In this document: positions 41,327-44,423 of the stretch, piece after piece
How the letters are laid out: each line of letters opens with the position of its first letter
Numbering within the stretch: position 1 is the first letter of the stretch
Assembly (NCBI GenBank): GCA_913063125.1
Contig: CAJXZM010000029.1
Span: forward strand, 1-44,423
Length of the DNA stretch: 44,423 nucleotides
DNA from: an uncultured Gammaproteobacteria bacterium
GTDB taxonomy: Bacteria; Pseudomonadota; Gammaproteobacteria; Pseudomonadales; Ketobacteraceae
Reading direction: 5' to 3'
Notes under the pieces: generated by a model
The model's input: only the letters and a program-made list of their open reading frames with translations
The model's database searches: none
Told to the model about the DNA's origin: nothing
Position numbers and translations under genes: made by a program

Positions 41327-42157
41327 TTAGCCAACTTCAGATAACGGATGATTAATGACCCCCTCATCAACAAAAATTGTCATATTTTTAGTTCGTCGAA
41401 TAATCGAGGATGGGGTCATTCCTAACATATCTTTAAATACATGATTAAAATGTGATGCATCTGAAAAACCAGCTTCTAATGCGGCTTCGGTAATCGACCG
41501 GCCTAAGGCAAGTAACGTTGCTGCAACAAAAAGTCGGCGCCATAAGCGGAAGCGACGAATCGGAATACCTGTTGTTGCTTTAAATAAGCGCTGCAGTGTG
41601 ACTTCCGATACACTAATACGCTTTGCCATGGTTTTGTTGGCATGGTTGATGGTAGGGTCATCTTGAATAAAATCGATAATATCAACAATTCTTGGGTCTG
41701 TTGCTGGACGTTTGGGCGCTTCAAATATGGATGGAAACACTGCACATTCTATTAAACGGTCAGCTTCTTTTTGATCAAGCGTATGGCATAACATTTTTTC
41801 AAATGCAGCCGCCTGCATAATTTCTTTCTTGTTGCCGACGTAAATTTCTCCCACCTGTTCTTTCATCGATTGTTTTAAGCTGAAAAAGTCTTCATTGTAT
41901 GGGTCGAGGTAACAATTTGCGATACGGTGACCGTTGCTATTGATGGTAAAAAGCGTGCCGGCTGGAATGAGAAAAGAATTTCCACTGACTGTTTCTCCTG
42001 ATTTGCATTGGGTAATAGATATGGGGCCGTCAACACCAACCAGCAATGATGATGCCGCACCTTGAGTGAGAGGGTTGAAATCAGGGTACTCGCCTATATA
42101 GAGAGTGCGCGATTTCCAAAGGTATAATATGGATGATGTTGTAATGGAATGAATCAT
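41327..42157 (-). CDS. AraC-family regulator
   Basis: 276 residues from ATG 42157. An ORF starting further upstream would add 38 low-complexity Lys/Asn residues encoded by an (A5T)n-like tract and is rejected. The N-terminal cupin-like sensing region is followed by the HTH pair at about 175-270 (TMAKRISVSEVTLQRLFKAT, ITEAALEAGFSDASHFNHVF). The family normally activates nearby genes; the neighbouring lipoprotein amine oxidase gene on the same strand upstream is a candidate, but no site is visible. Confidence 0.8.
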   Translation of the reverse strand: MIHSITTSSILYLWKSRTLYIGEYPDFNPLTQGAASSLLVGVDGPISITQCKSGETVSGNSFLIPAGTLFTINSNGHRIANCYLDPYNEDFFSLKQSMKEQVGEIYVGNKKEIMQAAAFEKMLCHTLDQKEADRLIECAVFPSIFEAPKRPATDPRIVDIIDFIQDDPTINHANKTMAKRISVSEVTLQRLFKATTGIPIRRFRLWRRLFVAATLLALGRSITEAALEAGFSDASHFNHVFKDMLGMTPSSIIRRTKNMTIFVDEGVINHPLSEVG

Positions 42158-42350
42158 AGTGTGTCCATTATCGTTTCTATTTTTATTTTTATTTTTATGT
42201 GAAGTAGACTTTGGTAACAGGTCAAATAGTAACAGGCACAGGTGCTTGCAAACTTGTATATATGATGCCAATTAGAAAGAAGGGGTGGCCTGATTGGCAA
42301 AGTAATGCATCATAGTTACCAAACGCAGGCCTAAACCGCCGGTGAGGCTC

Positions 42351-42374
42351 AAAAAGGCAGCCCACCTGGTGCCT
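42351..42374 (-). terminator. terminator after the amine oxidase gene
   Basis: On the minus strand AGGCACC-AGGT-GG..TGCCT forms a short GC-rich hairpin followed by TTTTTG. It lies 20 bp after the amine oxidase stop codon. Confidence 0.55.
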
Positions 42375-42393
42375 GTTTACGTCTTATGATGCA

Positions 42394-43632
42394 TTAGTTT
42401 TTGGTGGTTGATTCATTCAATACTTGATTGGCTGTAGTGTAGCCAGATTGTATAGCGCCATGAACTGTTGACACTGCTCCGCCGGTATCATGTGTTTCCC
42501 CTGAAAAATAGACTCTATTATTCAAACTACTGTTTAATGACTGGATCCTATTTTGATCATTATCACTTGTCCAAGTGCCTAATGTAAATTCGTGTCTTCC
42601 CCAATCTTTGAACAAGTACTCGTCGAGGTAGCTTGAACTTGCTGCGCCTTCGTAAATTGAATCTAGCTCTTTTAAGACGGCGTCAACTATTTTCTGCTCG
42701 GATCCTAGCTTATAGTAACTCTCAGCAGTATCCCCTGTAGACAAAAGCCCAAATACATTATCATTTCTATCTTTTCCATAAGCGACATCGTAATACGTTT
42801 TTTCACCACGATCGTTTTCAATCGAGATAAGATCAGCGTAAAAATCATTGGAAAATTTTAGAAATAGTTTGAAACCCGGAAGAAATTCGACAGATTGAAT
42901 AGCTTCAATTTTTTTGGATGGTAGTGATGGGATAAAGGCTATGTTATTGGCCTTGAGCACTGAAATAGATACTGTTGAAATCACTTTATCTGCAGTAAAT
43001 CTTTCTCCATCCAATGTCGTGACAACAATCTCATTGGCTGAATAATCTACAGAGACAACCTGTGAATTGTAAATAATATTATGCTCAACACTGTTGGCAA
43101 AGTTCCGTTCAAGATAATCAAACCAGGTGGTATTTTTGAATTTGTATTCAGGGTTGATGTAACTACTGAGACGCAATAGGAAACTTGGAACTTTTAAAAG
43201 GTTATCTCCCGATAAGGTATACGTGTCTTGCGGCGAATAAAAAATGACCTCTTGCGCAGGAGTTTCACCTTCCAGTCCAATCAGGTGATTCAGGCTGTTC
43301 TTATCTGCATGAATCCATTCTGCTCCTAAATCGATCGGAAAATCAGCAAAGGAATCATTTTTTTGAACACGACCACCAAAATGATTTGTTGCCTCCAATA
43401 TCGTGTAGTCGACATCATTCTTCTCGAGCTGATAGGCTGCGGCTAAACCTGCGGCACCAGCTCCAATAATTATGACATTGCCTTCAAAGTTGTGTTTTAT
43501 GGGGCCATATTGTAGTGGAGCAGTATCATTAGATGTGGTCTTACAGCCACCAATAATAAAAATACCTAGCCCAATAGCAAAAAATTGGAGCACTTGTAAT
43601 GATGCTCTTTTATTGATTTTATGATGGATCAT
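42394..43632 (-). CDS. flavin-containing amine oxidase, lipoprotein
   Basis: 412 residues. The signal peptide ends in lipobox IIGGC (Cys30), so the enzyme is membrane-anchored. The FAD motif VIIIGAGAAGLAAAYQLEKN is at about 53-72, followed by Glu of ILEATNHFGGRV, the GGR flavin motif of monoamine oxidases. LGAEWIHADKN near 107 and the C-terminal FSGETHDTGGAVSTVHGAI (flavin-binding) complete the signature. It oxidises an amine such as a polyamine to aldehyde, with ammonia and H2O2. Lipoprotein forms of this family are uncommon. Confidence 0.85.
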   Translation of the reverse strand: MIHHKINKRASLQVLQFFAIGLGIFIIGGCKTTSNDTAPLQYGPIKHNFEGNVIIIGAGAAGLAAAYQLEKNDVDYTILEATNHFGGRVQKNDSFADFPIDLGAEWIHADKNSLNHLIGLEGETPAQEVIFYSPQDTYTLSGDNLLKVPSFLLRLSSYINPEYKFKNTTWFDYLERNFANSVEHNIIYNSQVVSVDYSANEIVVTTLDGERFTADKVISTVSISVLKANNIAFIPSLPSKKIEAIQSVEFLPGFKLFLKFSNDFYADLISIENDRGEKTYYDVAYGKDRNDNVFGLLSTGDTAESYYKLGSEQKIVDAVLKELDSIYEGAASSSYLDEYLFKDWGRHEFTLGTWTSDNDQNRIQSLNSSLNNRVYFSGETHDTGGAVSTVHGAIQSGYTTANQVLNESTTKN

Positions 43633-43835
43633 AATGCTCTATTTCCTATGCTTTTTTTGAATTTTTCACGCCCTAGTGCTTTGTTCACAAAGGAATATTT
43701 GCATAAGTGACATTAAGATTGCATTAAGGTCGGAAGGATCACTATTTGGTTTTTTCGCATTTATCAATCTAGCTGCTGTAGAAAAACAAGCGTTTTGTAA
43801 CAAATGCACGCCACTTTTGAACCGTACAAGCCACC

Positions 43836-43900
43836 CAAGTTAACACTATTGACAAATATGTTAACTTAGGTGAATATTGATTAATAATATGTTAATCAAT
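43836..43900 (+). promoter_or_regulatory. promoter with operators for the TetR gene
   Basis: A -35 box TTGACA (43849-43854), a 17-bp spacer and a -10 box GAATAT (43872-43877). AAGTTAAC before the -35 and GTTAACTT after it form an inverted repeat around the promoter. ATTGATTAA-N7-TTAATCAAT (43876-43900) covers the -10/start region. Both are likely sites for autorepression by the TetR protein. Confidence 0.65.
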
Positions 43901-43912
43901 AAAGGTTCTCGT

Positions 43913-44423
43913 GTGCAATTTGAAGACGAGCAAACAGCAAGATACAAAGGGCCTTACCCCTCAAGGAAGGAGGTGACACGTGAGCGCTTGCTAGATGCCT
44001 GTGTTCTCTCCGTGGCAGAGTATGGTCTGCGAAAAGTTAGGATGAATCACATCATTGAGCACTCAGGGCTGTCTCGTCCTTCGGTCTACAAGTATTACAA
44101 GAATAAGGAAGCCATCGTGGTAGACGCGTTTACCCGTGAGGTGATTCGCATGTCTCAGGGTTTAGCCCACGAAATGGCAAAGCATCAAAAGCTTGAAGAC
44201 AAATTTGTATATGGTCTGATGTACGCGTATGAAGTGGTACCCGAAAACCCTATGGTTCGACTCATTATCAGAGACAATGCTGAAATCAGAAAATTCATCA
44301 ATGCCGATACCCAAGATCCTAACGTTATTACAGAATTGGGGTTCTTAGAAGTGGTAGCTGAATATCCCAAGCTTAAAAAAGACATTTACGCCATTTATCG
44401 TTATTGGCAGCGATCCTTACTTC
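43913..44423 (+). CDS. TetR/AcrR-family regulator (runs off the window end)
   Basis: It starts at GTG 43913, preceded by AAAGG at good spacing. An ATG at 43889 would overlap the palindromic operator and has no ribosome site. The N-terminal TetR HTH is clear: RKEVTRERLLDACVLSVAEY and LRKVRMNHIIEHSGLSRPSV, followed by YKYYKNKEAIVVDAF. The C-terminal ligand domain is only partly inside the window. Target genes are not visible; the lipoprotein amine oxidase is divergent, with 280 bp between. Confidence 0.85.
   Translation, partial: MQFEDEQTARYKGPYPSRKEVTRERLLDACVLSVAEYGLRKVRMNHIIEHSGLSRPSVYKYYKNKEAIVVDAFTREVIRMSQGLAHEMAKHQKLEDKFVYGLMYAYEVVPENPMVRLIIRDNAEIRKFINADTQDPNVITELGFLEVVAEYPKLKKDIYAIYRYWQRSLL

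Noticed and set aside
1..44423. CRISPR array, prophage, transposon or tRNA genes
   Set aside because: No regularly spaced repeats, phage structural genes, transposase or integrase frames, or cloverleaf with CCA end were seen on either strand.

Overview
The window looks like a stretch of chromosome from a free-living, probably marine gammaproteobacterium. The base composition is moderate to AT-rich. Outer-membrane lipoprotein signals are frequent, and a YeaD-type mutarotase, RNase Z, a CTEQ-type bacterial alpha-2-macroglobulin, MAPEG and GST proteins and a MatP-like protein all occur. I cannot name the genus. I see no rRNA, tRNA, CRISPR array, transposase, phage gene or integrase.

Layout. 1-3.0 kb: the 5' end of an alkaline phosphatase gene, then a minus-strand group of small genes that includes three consecutive lipoproteins of unknown function. 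3.3-12.2 kb: a DUF6500-like small protein, RNase Z, a DUF1835 protein, a LysR/FAD-oxidoreductase divergent pair, a membrane protein convergent with a MatP-like DNA-binding protein, and a GNAT enzyme. Remnants of a second RNase Z gene and of a second mutarotase 5' end lie between these genes. 12.2-16.2 kb: a large lipoprotein subtilase followed by a PrcB-like lipoprotein, and a LysR stub. 16.2-19.3 kb: a GlxA-type regulator divergent from glyoxalase-II-like, GST and MAPEG genes, which looks like a glutathione-dependent detoxification module. 19.4-22.3 kb: thioesterase, mutarotase and several broken genes. 22.5-29.3 kb: a secreted Thr/Asp repeat protein and a 1952-residue alpha-2-macroglobulin.

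29.4-35.9 kb is the most unusual part. Small, mostly unrelated minus-strand genes (GNAT, two hypotheticals, a broken mini-gene, a zinc metallopeptidase, an internally deleted pseudouridine synthase) are separated by 50-150 bp imperfect palindromes. Their outer ends resemble integron core sites (GTTRRRY and YYYAAC), placed just before start codons and just after stop codons. I read this as a cluster of integron cassettes without a visible integrase. It is interrupted by a LysR/IMP-dehydrogenase divergent pair whose IMPDH resembles the divergent Tritrichomonas-type enzyme. 36.4-44.4 kb: LysR/zinc alcohol dehydrogenase, an alpha/beta hydrolase, two convergent AraC regulators, a lipoprotein flavin amine oxidase and a TetR gene that runs off the end.

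Regulation is mostly by divergent regulator/target pairs, with good palindromic operators visible at several of them. Many gene remnants (RNase Z, mutarotase, LysR, LysE, SGNH-like, RsuA) point to repeated recombination and decay in this part of the chromosome.
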